Shown piece after piece: positions 1 through 8,426 of a stretch of DNA of 62,720 nucleotides. The DNA is from Lachnospiraceae bacterium (GTDB lineage Bacteria; Bacillota; Clostridia; Lachnospirales; Lachnospiraceae). Made by a program: the position numbers and the translations under genes. Numbering within the stretch: position 1 is the first letter of the stretch; the number at the start of each line of letters is the position of its first letter. Under the pieces are notes generated by a model, which saw nothing but the letters and a program-made list of their open reading frames with translations, had not been told where the DNA came from and did not search any database. The stretch lies in contig JAFLSY010000014.1 of assembly GCA_022510745.1 (NCBI GenBank), positions 1-62,720 on the forward strand, given 5' to 3'.

Positions 1-1158
1 AATCTGTACTTCTTCTGTAGGTTCAATCTCGTCCATTCGGTATTTCCACCGATGGACAACCGGTACCTTGTTAATTTCATAGAAATACTTGTAAATGCGT
101 TCAGCTAATTCCTCTTTGGATTCGACCCGGATTCCACGAAGCATCTGATGGGTCATTTTGCTAAAGAACCCTTCGATCATATTGAGACACGATCCGTGCT
201 TTGGCGTAAAGACAAATTCAAATCTCCCAGGCATGGTAGCGAGGAAAGCCCTCGTCTCTTTTGATGTATGCGCTGAATGGTTATCCAGTATAAGCCTGAT
301 TTTATCGCCTCCCGGATAGTTCTCATTGAGAAGTTTCAGGAATTCGATGAAATCGGAACTTTTGTGTGTGTTATTTACTAAGGGGAATGCCTCGCCGGTT
401 AATAGGTCTATCCCGGCAAGAAGTGACAGTGCCCCCAGGCACTTGTATTCATAATCACGCATGGTTACGCCATTTTCCAGTGTCGGCGGAAGGTCAGGCT
501 GTGTTGTTGCGATTGCCTGGATGCCTGGCTTTTCATCATATGATACCGTATGGGTTTCCGATTTATCCTCCTCATATGGAATAAGTTGCTCGTTTTCATC
601 GAACCGCAGGGATAACTGTTTGTATACTACCAGCACGTTATGCATTTTGGCTTCAAACTCAGGGTCACGTTTTTCACAATAGTATCTGACCCGGAAAGGC
701 TTTATCTCCTAAGCATTCAAGATGTTTATAATGCTGGACTGGGATATGGTTGAAAGCCTTGCGTACCCTGCGTTTTCCGCATTCTCATGGATATGCTCTG
801 TCAGCTGTGCATAGGTCCATAATTCTGCGGCGTATCCGAACTCGGTTGGTTTTTGGCAGGCAATATCCGTAATCCAGGTTTTTTCATCATCTGTGATCTC
901 CGATGGACGTCCCCGCCCATCAGCATCATAAATAGCATTTGCAACACCGCCCTGCCTGTACTTTTTTATGCAGAGCAACACGCTGTTTCGGTTCAGGCCA
1001 ACTTTATCCGCAATCGCATCAGTGCTCTCGCCATCAGCCTTGAGCAGAAGAATCCGTGCCCGGTTCATAATCTGTGCTTGTATAGTCCTTGTTCTTACAA
1101 GTGTTTCCAGAAATTCTCGGTCTTCAGTTGATAATGTTAATGGTTGCGCCTTTGCCAT
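1..1158 (-). pseudogene. IS630-family transposase, interrupted by an in-frame amber codon; 3' end outside window
   Basis: The product is an IS630/Tc1-mariner-type DDE transposase. The N-terminal part (1158 down to 709) is a helix-turn-helix region (TDAIADKVGLNRNSVLLCIKK). Reading continues in the same frame past a TAG at 709-711 into IKPFRVRYYCEKRDPEFE and the catalytic core: first Asp in LLAGIDLLTG, second in LILDNHSAHTSKET, Glu in LNMIEGFFSK. The start at 1158 is chosen because GGAGA lies nine bases upstream; an earlier ATG at 1179 has no such site. The frame is open to the left edge, so the C-terminus is not visible. Terminal inverted repeats were not resolved; the right end of the element must lie between 1158 and about 1229, just after the permease stop codon. 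The stop replaces a single residue in an otherwise well-kept protein, so decay looks recent. Confidence 0.85.
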
Positions 1159-1229
1159 ACTTGTGTCTCTCCATAACATAAGTATAGCACAAGATGATAT
1201 ATTGGTTTAGTTATTTAATAAATGCTGTA

Positions 1230-3488
1230 CTAGTCCTCAAACAACTCCTTCACCAGGGGCTCAAATTTATCAATGTACTTCTCCGGGAGAGTCCCCATGC
1301 GAAGATAACAATTGTAGGTATTCCCCTCTTTATCGGTAACTCTCACCTGTAAAAAGCCCGATTGGAAGACTCCGCTGTAAGTGCGGGCAGTGGCATAGGA
1401 AAGAAGCGGTATCAGCTCCTCAATCTCCGCCTGTTCTGTGATGGGCACCTCCAACAGTCCCATAGAGCCGGAATACTCACTGTAGGAGCCGTCTTCGTTC
1501 AAAACAGTAAAGGAATACAACGTCTGCTGCACCACAACCCCACTCTCCTCAGAGACGGAAGCGGAATGAAGGGGCTCCAGGCCAAAGTAATCCCGGATCA
1601 CATCCATTGCCTCCTCCTGGGAGTTGACAGGGCGATCGCCTGATACTTTGTCCCGGCTCATACTTGTGTATCTTAGTACAATCTCCTCAATATCCTCCGC
1701 CTGTAAATCCGCTGTCAACTCTCCGTAATTCATACGGTTCAGCGCTTCTTTGGAGTGCTCCATGGTGTCATAAATATCCAAAGTGTAATACCTACGCATC
1801 GGAACCTCAAGATCCTGCCAGTAATAGTCCATTCCCAGGCTGATGCTGACCAACAACTTCCCATTACCGATCAAAATTGCTTCAGGATCTTCCAGCACAT
1901 CCTGGTTATAGGCATCAATCAATTCTTTTACATCTTCCAGCGGTATTTGTGTCTGTAGAGACTGATTGTACCGTTCAATGGAAACATAATCGCAGGCGAT
2001 AAGCCCTTCCCCGGGTATCAGATAACTTGTCTTCAGATATGCCTCATTGGTGAACAAGGGCCACATCACATCCCTGTCCTCCTCAAGCATGTAATAGTAC
2101 CGGTAATAGCTCTTGCCATTTTGAAGAGTGACGCGCACCATGATATTCTCTCCGTTATTCTGAAAGTTATCATACTTCCAGCCTGTCATGTTAGCTTGAA
2201 ATCTACCGATTCCCCTGCCGGCCATTCTCTCCAGAAAAGCATAGATGGCATCCGTATCCTGTATATGCATAGTAGACAAGGTGTCGCCATCAAAGCTGTA
2301 GCTTTTGTAACGGTTTGCGGAGAGGGCAAGCTCCGCCACCTCCTCCCGTTTTGGCAGATAATGGTCAAAATCCATCCAATCCTGGAAAATGGCAAAGGAG
2401 AAAAACAATACCAAAGCCACTGAGAATGTCATCTGCAGCTTATGGGCAAAGAAGGCCTTGAAATCCATATAGAAGATCATATTCATGATTCCAAATGACA
2501 GCACACCAAACAAAACACTGCCAAAGATTCCCCAGCCCAGGGCGCTGTAACCTCCGTATCCCGTAATGGTCGCGAAAATGAGCCATCCGCCCTGCCCTGC
2601 GGCTATACTCACTGCCAGTCTCATCAGGGAACTTACAGGTTTGTTTTTTATGCCCTGTTCCGCATGCTCTGAGGCTCTCTTCCCATAGAGCCAAAAAGCG
2701 GCAATTCCCAGAAGTATCATGACAATTGTATTTTCCAGGACAAAACTCTCCAAGCCCGCAAGACTTAGGTAATTGTCCTTCCATTCCATCAGAAGATAAA
2801 AGGCGGATACCAGAGGTGACATATAACCAACCCAGCTTCCGGTGCTTGGTTCATAAAAGGTGGACAGATACAGTTCGCAATAAGCGATACACAGTCCATA
2901 TATGCTGATGACCCCCACTCCCATGATTACTAGGCTGACCAGTGTATTCAGGATATTTCCGCTTAGCATCACCGCCACCAGCACCAAATGGTAGACCAGC
3001 AGGAATAGCAGAATCAGCACCAGGCAGCATCGTCCGATGTTTCCCAGTACTGTTGTCAGCACATGGGGTCCAAACAGCCTGAATATAACGCTCCCCGCCA
3101 TGAGTAGAGTCAAAAGCAGTGACAGGACAAAGGGCACGAACCAGATCAGGAAACCGTTCAGGTAAGTCACTCCAAACAAAGTACGCCGCTTTATAGGCAT
3201 GCTGTGGTAAGTGTCTATCATACTTTTGTGAAACACAAAACGGAATCCGGACAACCCCACTACCAACGCCCCTGCTATGGCTATCAATCCGCCTGCCCCG
3301 CTGAGATAATCCCTGAAAAAATCTAAAGTCCAGCGCGAAGTTGTCCCAATGGAGCCTGAGTCACTCCATCTCATCAACCACGCCACAGGAAAAAACAGAA
3401 AGCTGCACAGGCAGGACAGGGCTATCATCCACGTTTTGTGGCGCAGATCCTCACGCATGGCTTTAAAGAATAAGTGCTTTGATGTCAT
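1230..3488 (-). CDS. ABC transporter permease with large extracytoplasmic domain
   Basis: A 752-residue membrane subunit of an ABC exporter. The first ~370 residues hold about eight hydrophobic segments, beginning with one at about residues 20-40. The remaining ~380 residues are hydrophilic and acidic and probably face outside; this layout matches Clostridia permeases annotated with a DUF6449-type C-terminal domain (recalled, not searched). The gene overlaps the end of the ATPase gene by 26 bases, so translation is probably coupled, and is the last gene of the regulator-ATPase-permease operon. The substrate is unknown; related YtrA-controlled exporters respond to cell-wall-active compounds, so antibiotic or peptide export is a reasonable guess only. 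Confidence 0.85.
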   Translation of the reverse strand: MTSKHLFFKAMREDLRHKTWMIALSCLCSFLFFPVAWLMRWSDSGSIGTTSRWTLDFFRDYLSGAGGLIAIAGALVVGLSGFRFVFHKSMIDTYHSMPIKRRTLFGVTYLNGFLIWFVPFVLSLLLTLLMAGSVIFRLFGPHVLTTVLGNIGRCCLVLILLFLLVYHLVLVAVMLSGNILNTLVSLVIMGVGVISIYGLCIAYCELYLSTFYEPSTGSWVGYMSPLVSAFYLLMEWKDNYLSLAGLESFVLENTIVMILLGIAAFWLYGKRASEHAEQGIKNKPVSSLMRLAVSIAAGQGGWLIFATITGYGGYSALGWGIFGSVLFGVLSFGIMNMIFYMDFKAFFAHKLQMTFSVALVLFFSFAIFQDWMDFDHYLPKREEVAELALSANRYKSYSFDGDTLSTMHIQDTDAIYAFLERMAGRGIGRFQANMTGWKYDNFQNNGENIMVRVTLQNGKSYYRYYYMLEEDRDVMWPLFTNEAYLKTSYLIPGEGLIACDYVSIERYNQSLQTQIPLEDVKELIDAYNQDVLEDPEAILIGNGKLLVSISLGMDYYWQDLEVPMRRYYTLDIYDTMEHSKEALNRMNYGELTADLQAEDIEEIVLRYTSMSRDKVSGDRPVNSQEEAMDVIRDYFGLEPLHSASVSEESGVVVQQTLYSFTVLNEDGSYSEYSGSMGLLEVPITEQAEIEELIPLLSYATARTYSGVFQSGFLQVRVTDKEGNTYNCYLRMGTLPEKYIDKFEPLVKELFED

Positions 3489-4365
3489 AGCCCTTCACCT
3501 CCGTTTCACTGATAAAGATTTCCTCTAGGGACAGGGGCAGCAGTTCATAGAAGGTCAGATCCAGCCCCTCCATATAATCCACCACATCCTCCCGCTTTCC
3601 CCTGACGGTAAAGGTATAGAGGGCCCCCCTGTTCTCCAGGGTAAGCACCTCCAGGTCCTTTTTTATCTCCTGTAGGATGCTCTCCTTTTTGACCACGCAC
3701 TGAATCTTATGAAGATTCAGCTTCATCTCGTCCAGATCCCGCTCAAAAAGGATACCGCCTCTGTGAAGCAGCCCCACATACTCACAGATATCCTCCAACT
3801 CCCTCAGATTGTGGGAAGCGATTACTGGAGTCAGACCCCGCTTTTCTATCTCGCGCACAAAGAGGGTCTTAACCGCCTGCCGCATGACGGGGTCAAGCCC
3901 GTCAAAGGTCTCGTCGCAGAGCAGGTATTTCGTATTTGCGCAGACACCACAGATCACGGAAAGCTGCTTTTTCATGCCTTTGGAAAAGGTGTTTACCTTG
4001 CGGTTTACATCCAGTCCGAACTTCTCTATCAGCTCCTGCCATTTCTCTTTGTCAAATTCCGGATAGTAAGCAGAATAAAGCCTCAGCATATCCCTGGGCG
4101 TACCGTTTTTGAAAAAGTATTGTTCGTCGGAGATATAAAAAATTTTCGCTTTCACTGCCGGATTGTCATAAACAGGCTCTCCATCCACCAGGATGCTGCC
4201 CTGGTCGGGTCTGAACACTCCGGAAGTCAGACGCATCAGGGTGGATTTTCCCGCTCCGTTTGTGCCAATCAGTCCAAAGACATGCCCCTCCTCAATGGTG
4301 GCGCTTATGTTGTCAATGGCCTTTATCGTATCAAAATTCTTACTCACATTTTTCAATTCGATCAT
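3463..4365 (-). CDS. ABC transporter ATP-binding protein
   Basis: A 300-residue ATPase energising the adjacent permease. It shows Walker A (GTNGAGKST), a signature-like segment (TFSKGMKKQLSVICG), Walker B followed by the catalytic Glu position (LLCDETFDGLD) and the switch His (VIASHNLREL). The C-terminal ~80 residues form an accessory domain. Start 4365 gives MIELKNVSKNF and an ATGA overlap with the regulator stop; a longer in-frame extension to 4494 would run inside the regulator gene and is rejected. The signature is non-canonical (FSKGM rather than LSGGQ), which is common in this exporter group. Confidence 0.9.
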   Translation of the reverse strand: MIELKNVSKNFDTIKAIDNISATIEEGHVFGLIGTNGAGKSTLMRLTSGVFRPDQGSILVDGEPVYDNPAVKAKIFYISDEQYFFKNGTPRDMLRLYSAYYPEFDKEKWQELIEKFGLDVNRKVNTFSKGMKKQLSVICGVCANTKYLLCDETFDGLDPVMRQAVKTLFVREIEKRGLTPVIASHNLRELEDICEYVGLLHRGGILFERDLDEMKLNLHKIQCVVKKESILQEIKKDLEVLTLENRGALYTFTVRGKREDVVDYMEGLDLTFYELLPLSLEEIFISETEVKGYDIKALIL

Positions 4366-4733
4366 TGTCCGCCCTCCCCATAGATTGCCTGAAGTTTGGC
4401 TGTCAGAGTCTCCTCCGAAAGTCCGCTCTCCTTCGCCTGTCTGGTAATCTCCTGCCATTCTAGGAGGACCTTCTTCTGCCTGCTGTCCTTCCACTCGTTC
4501 TCTGCGGTCACAAAACTGCCCCGGCCGGAGACGGTATATAGATAACCATCCTGTTCCAGCTGGGTGTATGCCCGCTGGATGGTGTTGGGGTTCACGGAAA
4601 GCTCCATGGCAAGGCTGCGCACGCTGGGCATCTTGGTCAGGGGCTCCAGACCTCCGCTGGCAATCAGTCGCTCCAGCTTTTCCACCACCTGCTCATAAAT
4701 GGGGCGTTTATCCCGATAATCTAATAAAATCAT
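4362..4733 (-). CDS. GntR-family (YtrA subfamily) transcriptional regulator
   Basis: A 123-residue DNA-binding repressor. The N-terminal winged helix-turn-helix is typical of GntR (PIYEQVVEKLERLIASG, then MPSVRSLAMELSVNPNTIQRAY), followed by a short C-terminal tail of about 45 residues with no large effector domain. This is the size and layout of the YtrA subfamily. It is the first gene of the exporter operon and is preceded by GGGGG near the start. A perfect 12-bp inverted repeat over its own promoter is the likely binding site, so it should repress its own operon until an inducer appears. Confidence 0.92.
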   Translation of the reverse strand: MILLDYRDKRPIYEQVVEKLERLIASGGLEPLTKMPSVRSLAMELSVNPNTIQRAYTQLEQDGYLYTVSGRGSFVTAENEWKDSRQKKVLLEWQEITRQAKESGLSEETLTAKLQAIYGEGGQ

Positions 4734-4782
4734 GTGTACCCCCTTTCATGCCAGTTTGGTTGGATAGAGCTCCAATCTGTTT

Positions 4783-4811
4783 TAAGTGTATTAATCATCT
4801 TAATACACTTA
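4783..4811. promoter_or_regulatory. Operator of the YtrA-type regulator
   Basis: A perfect inverted repeat with 12-bp arms: taagtgtattaa at 4783-4794 and ttaatacactta at 4800-4811, separated by five bases. It overlaps the -10 element and the expected transcription start of the regulator-exporter operon, which is where an autorepressor would act. Binding by the adjacent regulator is inferred. Confidence 0.8.
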
Positions 4812-4836
4812 TAGCACTGCAAGGATGGAATGTCAA
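4808..4836 (-). promoter_or_regulatory. Sigma-A-type promoter of the regulator-ABC exporter operon
   Basis: On the minus strand TTGACA (4836-4831) is followed after 17 bases by TATAAG (4813-4808). The spacing is ideal and the -35 box is consensus. The promoter lies directly upstream of the operator and faces the regulator gene. Confidence 0.8.
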
Positions 4837-4837
4837 G

Positions 4838-4869
4838 AAAAAACCTGCCAGGAATTTTACCTGGCAGGT
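4838..4869 (-). terminator. Intrinsic terminator of the 4894-5607 gene
   Basis: On the minus strand ACCTGCCAGG (4869-4860) pairs perfectly with CCTGGCAGGT (4852-4843) around a seven-base loop and is followed by six T. It lies just past the stop codon at 4894 and separates that gene from the promoter of the exporter operon. Confidence 0.9.
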
Positions 4870-4893
4870 GAATGATATCTATTTTACAGCATG

Positions 4894-5607
4894 TTACTTT
4901 TCTGTATCTTTTTTGTCGTCGCTTCGGTCAATTTGAGTATCGGCCCAGGTTCCGGCCAGAGTTGCAGTTTGACTCTCATCTTCTGCATCGACCTGAGTGT
5001 CGGTCTGGATATTGGCTTGGGTGTCCGCCAAAGCCTCCTCCGCTTCGCCCACACTATTCTCCATGTCATCAAGCTCCTGCTGCATGGACTGGAGCTTGGT
5101 GTCCAGGGCAATGGCACGCAGGATCCGGTTCACATCCTCCGGCGAGAACATGCCGATGGCCTTGGAAAGGTCGCCCAGATTATCCCGGTGTACTTTCAGA
5201 TGTCCTCCGCCGGAAAGCGGAATGTTCAGAACGTTTTTCTTGTCGGTCATATCCCCCAGGCAGATGCTGTTGGTCCTCTCGTCACAGACGAAGGTCACCC
5301 CGTTATAGGTAATCATACCGTCCTTTGCCAGATAACCATAGGGCCCTTTGGCAGCTTGGCGAATGTTTCTGGCCGGGTTCTCTCCTCCGGTAGATACGGC
5401 CTGATAAATTTTCTCCGCCTCAGACCGTTCATCGTCAGTCTTCTCCACCGCAAAATCCTCCATACGGTTGCCTCCCGCTTCCGCCCACGCTGCATTGCTC
5501 TTTTTCTGGGCATCCCCGTAGCCCTCCAGGGTAAAACGACGGTTCATGACGCCGGTATTTCTTTTTTCCGTTACGGCTGCTGCCGATAGACTTGCTCCAA
5601 TACGCAT
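4894..5607 (-). CDS. Hypothetical protein, acidic coiled-coil C-terminus
   Basis: A 237-residue protein of no recognised function. It begins MRIGASLSAAAVTEKRN, has no signal peptide or membrane segment, and contains a mid-protein stretch around MITYNGVTFVCDERTNSICLG that looks like a small beta-rich domain. A helical region (about 155-190) predicts a short coiled coil, and the tail is rich in Thr, Gln, Asp and Glu with repeated DTQ units. The start has a good ribosome binding site (AAAGGA, nine bases upstream) and its own terminator follows, so it is a monocistronic gene. It may belong to a family restricted to Clostridia; no function is proposed. Confidence 0.75.
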   Translation of the reverse strand: MRIGASLSAAAVTEKRNTGVMNRRFTLEGYGDAQKKSNAAWAEAGGNRMEDFAVEKTDDERSEAEKIYQAVSTGGENPARNIRQAAKGPYGYLAKDGMITYNGVTFVCDERTNSICLGDMTDKKNVLNIPLSGGGHLKVHRDNLGDLSKAIGMFSPEDVNRILRAIALDTKLQSMQQELDDMENSVGEAEEALADTQANIQTDTQVDAEDESQTATLAGTWADTQIDRSDDKKDTEK

Positions 5608-5643
5608 AATGTCTTGTCCTTTCTATAGAAAATATTATGGCTC

Positions 5644-5758
5644 ATGAGCAGCCCTGAAACACTTCGTGTTCCAGGGTCGCGTTGCTCGTCAAAGTTGTAG
5701 TCACATTGTCTTTCGTGCAAGCACGAGACAATGTGACTGCAACCTTGACTCTGCTCAT
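5644..5758. repeat. Structured palindromic element (three nested stems)
   Basis: An outer 8-bp stem (atgagcag at 5644-5651 with ctgctcat at 5751-5758) encloses two hairpins. The first, 5652-5676, pairs ccctgaaacac with gtgttccaggg with one mismatch. The second, 5688-5749, pairs 24-base arms (5688-5711 with 5726-5749) with two mismatches, and its loop contains a further tcgtgc/gcacga stem. No convincing gene occupies this stretch. The clover-like layout resembles dispersed REP/MITE-type repeats or a small structured RNA. No second copy is visible in this window. Confidence 0.6.
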
Positions 5759-5762
5759 TCGC

Positions 5763-5803
5763 AAAAAAACCACGGATGGTAGAGGGGTTACCATCCGTGG
5801 TTT
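5763..5803 (-). terminator. Intrinsic terminator of the phosphoesterase gene
   Basis: Perfect 15-bp arms: aaaccacggatggta at 5767-5781 and taccatccgtggttt at 5789-5803. In the minus direction the stem is followed by a run of seven T. It lies about 50 bases after the stop codon of the 5855-6730 gene. Confidence 0.9.
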
Positions 5804-5854
5804 CATGTATCATATCCGTATTTAATTATATTTCGGCTCGTTTTACCTGAAAGT

Positions 5855-6730
5855 TTACAGACCAAATTCCTTTAATGCCAAATCCCAGTATTTTTCCGGG
5901 ATATCCGGCCAGTCGCAGCGCCCGGTCTCCGTCCGGCACAACTCCATGACCTGCCACAGCATCCGGGCATGACCGATCTCCTCTTTCGGATGCATGATAT
6001 CATGGGCGGTAACCTTGCACCAGCCGGGTGCATGCTCCGCAAGTCCTGACTCTTTCAGCTGCCTGAGAGCCTCCTCCCTGTCATAGGAAAGACTGACAAA
6101 CTCCTCCTGCCAGCCCGTCTTCCCCTGGGTCTCTTCTCCATGAAGGATCAGAAACTGACTTTTAGCACCGCCCCCCAGGGACAGCCCTACAGAACCGGGA
6201 TTCACCGCAGCCTTCCCCTGATGCAGGGTCTTCCCCTGTCTGTGATTGTGTGCGCAGAAGATCAAGTCTGTCTCTGAGGTTTCCAGGATTCCACGGGTGT
6301 TTTCTGCGTCAATCACCATACTCTCCCTGACATCTGTGGGAGAACCATGGCATATGGTAAACGCAGGAAAGCCTTCATAGGAGATCTGCCGTGAGATGGG
6401 GAGACTTTCAAAGAAGTCTATGTCCCGATCTGTGAGGCGGTGATAGGCATACCACAACGCGCCTGTGGTGGAATCATATTCCCGCCATTTCATCTGACCG
6501 GAGGCCCGACAATCGATCCAATAATTTTCCTTATTACCCCGGATAAAAGTACAGTCATACCTTTCCTGGTACTCATAGAGCCTTTCCATGGTGCGCTCCG
6601 GGTATGCCAGTTCCCCTATGTAATCTCCCAGAAAGATAAATTTATCAATTCCTCTGTCTACGGCATACTCCATGCAGCAGTCCAAGGCAATAGAATTGCT
6701 GTGAATGTCCGCCAAAACTGCAATTTTCAT
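5855..6730 (-). CDS. Metallophosphoesterase (calcineurin-like)
   Basis: A 291-residue cytoplasmic phosphoesterase. The dimetal-site motifs appear in order: DIHSN (residue 8), GDYIGE (about 36), GNKE (about 65), CHGSP (about 127), AHNHRQG (about 160) and the C-terminal NPGSVG segment, as in the YfcE/MJ0936 group. Start 6730 has AGGAGG six bases upstream. The ~85 C-terminal residues extend beyond the usual 170-200 residue core and may be a small helical cap. Substrate is unknown; relatives hydrolyse phosphodiesters or serine/threonine phosphoprotein. Confidence 0.88.
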   Translation of the reverse strand: MKIAVLADIHSNSIALDCCMEYAVDRGIDKFIFLGDYIGELAYPERTMERLYEYQERYDCTFIRGNKENYWIDCRASGQMKWREYDSTTGALWYAYHRLTDRDIDFFESLPISRQISYEGFPAFTICHGSPTDVRESMVIDAENTRGILETSETDLIFCAHNHRQGKTLHQGKAAVNPGSVGLSLGGGAKSQFLILHGEETQGKTGWQEEFVSLSYDREEALRQLKESGLAEHAPGWCKVTAHDIMHPKEEIGHARMLWQVMELCRTETGRCDWPDIPEKYWDLALKEFGL

Positions 6731-6839
6731 TTGTATCCTCCTCCGTGTCTTTTCCTGAGAATACCATAGACATCTTAACTTTTATGCACATATTAATAGA
6801 AAATATTTTAAAAAATCCTTAAGGTTCCAGTAATCACAA

Positions 6840-8177
6840 TTAAAACATATCAATTCCGTCCCAATCAACATCCTTACAGTCTTCAATACTGACAGGTTTC
6901 TTTCGGATCTCCTGCAATTGTGGCGCAGCATTTATCTTCATATTACGGAAAGTGATATTTGCCCCATTGCGGACATAAACCGCATAAAGCCCCTCTGCAG
7001 AGGTGATTTTCCGGCAGGTAGGTCTTAAATCATGGTACTTTCCGGGCCAATCCGTCTCCTTATGCAATTCAAGAGAAATCCCCTCAAAATGAATGTCACT
7101 GATATTGTAAGACTCATCGCCATAGATCAAAATGCCGTTTTCCCCGGAACAGTTGATGTTCTGAAAACGGATATTGCGAATATATCCAATCTGAGTCTCT
7201 TCCTTGCGCTTCAGAGCGGTAATGGCGATGGGCTCCGCAGCTCCCCACCAGTGATCCCTGGAGAACAGCCGGGTCTCGATATTGATGTTGAAGAAGGTGA
7301 TATTCTCAATGCAGCCGCTGTCTCTTAACTGCAGGGAAATCCCCCGGTTGGAGCGGCTGATATTACAATTCTGGATGGAAATATTGCGAAATGGCGCTTC
7401 GCTCTCCGTGCCAAATTTGATGGCAGCGCTGGTAGAAATCAGGGTGCAGTTGGTCACCACAATGTTTTCGCAGGGACCGTATTGAAGAGCGCCCTCCGTA
7501 TTCTTGAACACAATGCAGTCATCTGCACATTCAATGTGACAGTTGGAAATCCGCACATTCTTACAGTGGTCCGGATCGATGCCGTCACAGTTGGCAAGAC
7601 GCAGATTGTTCAGAATACGGATGCCGTCGATTAGAACATCCTGACATCCTACCATGTGAGTGGTCCAGAATGCGCTTTTCGTCAGGGTAACCTGGAGAAT
7701 ACTCAAATGTGTTACGTTTTCCAGATATAACAGGGGCACACGGGGATAAAAGGAGCCATCGATGTGCCAGGGGGTCACGTTGCCGTAGAAGATCTCCTCA
7801 TTTCCGTCGATGCTTCCAAACCCAGTGATTGCCACATCCTCGCAGTCTTTGGCGTAGAGAAAGAACAAGCTGGGTCTGCCAGTATACTCACAATTTTCAT
7901 AGGTGGGCACATCCAGAGCCTTTTGGGCCACAGATGGAGATTTCAGAAGGTTATAGTCCTCCAGATGATCGCTTCCCTTTAAGACTGCCCCCATCTCCAA
8001 ATGCAGCTCCACATAAGAGCGCAGAATCAAAGCGCCGGAGCGAAACACCTTTCCTCCGGGAATCAGCACACGCCCTCCTCCCTTGGAAGCACATTCATCG
8101 ATAGCGGCCTGAATGGCACCAGCATCGTTGGTAATACCGTCGCCTGCGGCGCCGAAGTCTGACACATTGTAAGTCAT
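6840..8177 (-). CDS. GH28-like right-handed beta-helix protein (polygalacturonase superfamily)
   Basis: A 445-residue protein with the pectinase-type N-terminus (VSDFGAAGDGITNDAGAIQAA) and repeated beta-helix turns. The acidic catalytic segment is present as NCDGIDP followed by ADDCIVFK. The usual GH28 His motif (GHG) is replaced by STSAAIKFG, and the downstream R-x-K motif is not evident, so the substrate or mechanism may differ from a normal polygalacturonase. There is no signal peptide, so it would act on imported oligosaccharides. Start 8177 is chosen over 8216 because AGGAGG lies seven bases upstream. It is transcribed away from the GH43 gene. Confidence 0.8.
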   Translation of the reverse strand: MTYNVSDFGAAGDGITNDAGAIQAAIDECASKGGGRVLIPGGKVFRSGALILRSYVELHLEMGAVLKGSDHLEDYNLLKSPSVAQKALDVPTYENCEYTGRPSLFFLYAKDCEDVAITGFGSIDGNEEIFYGNVTPWHIDGSFYPRVPLLYLENVTHLSILQVTLTKSAFWTTHMVGCQDVLIDGIRILNNLRLANCDGIDPDHCKNVRISNCHIECADDCIVFKNTEGALQYGPCENIVVTNCTLISTSAAIKFGTESEAPFRNISIQNCNISRSNRGISLQLRDSGCIENITFFNINIETRLFSRDHWWGAAEPIAITALKRKEETQIGYIRNIRFQNINCSGENGILIYGDESYNISDIHFEGISLELHKETDWPGKYHDLRPTCRKITSAEGLYAVYVRNGANITFRNMKINAAPQLQEIRKKPVSIEDCKDVDWDGIDMF

Positions 8178-8342
8178 ACATTTTCCTCCTACACGCTTAT
8201 TATTTAAGTTCCTCATTATCCTGCCTCAACCAGCTTAAATCTTCCTTTAATGTTGCTTTGTCCTGCCCTGATTCCCTGTTTTCTCTTTCCTCCATTTTAC
8301 TGTTGCCATCTAGCGCTGTCAATGGGACTATATTTTCCGTCC

Positions 8343-8371
8343 TTGAACCGGATCTTAAAGTATTGTATGAT
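8343..8371 (+). promoter_or_regulatory. Promoter of the GH43 gene
   Basis: TTGAAC (8343-8348) and TATGAT (8366-8371) are separated by exactly 17 bases, 55 bases before the GH43 start codon. The 8178-8426 interval between the divergent GH28-like and GH43 genes holds no other clear feature. Confidence 0.7.
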
Positions 8372-8426
8372 AAGAATCAGGAAATAGAAATGCCCTAGGA
8401 ATCGCTGTGAAGGAGGAGAATACATT

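Noticed and set aside
4366..4494. N-terminal extension of the exporter ATPase
   Set aside because: It lies within the regulator gene; the ATG at 4365 gives the standard ABC N-terminus and an ATGA overlap.
5571..5813. An 80-codon minus-strand frame covering the palindromic element
   Set aside because: It lies across a terminator and a stem-loop element and has no ribosome binding site; the coding look comes from the inverted repeats.
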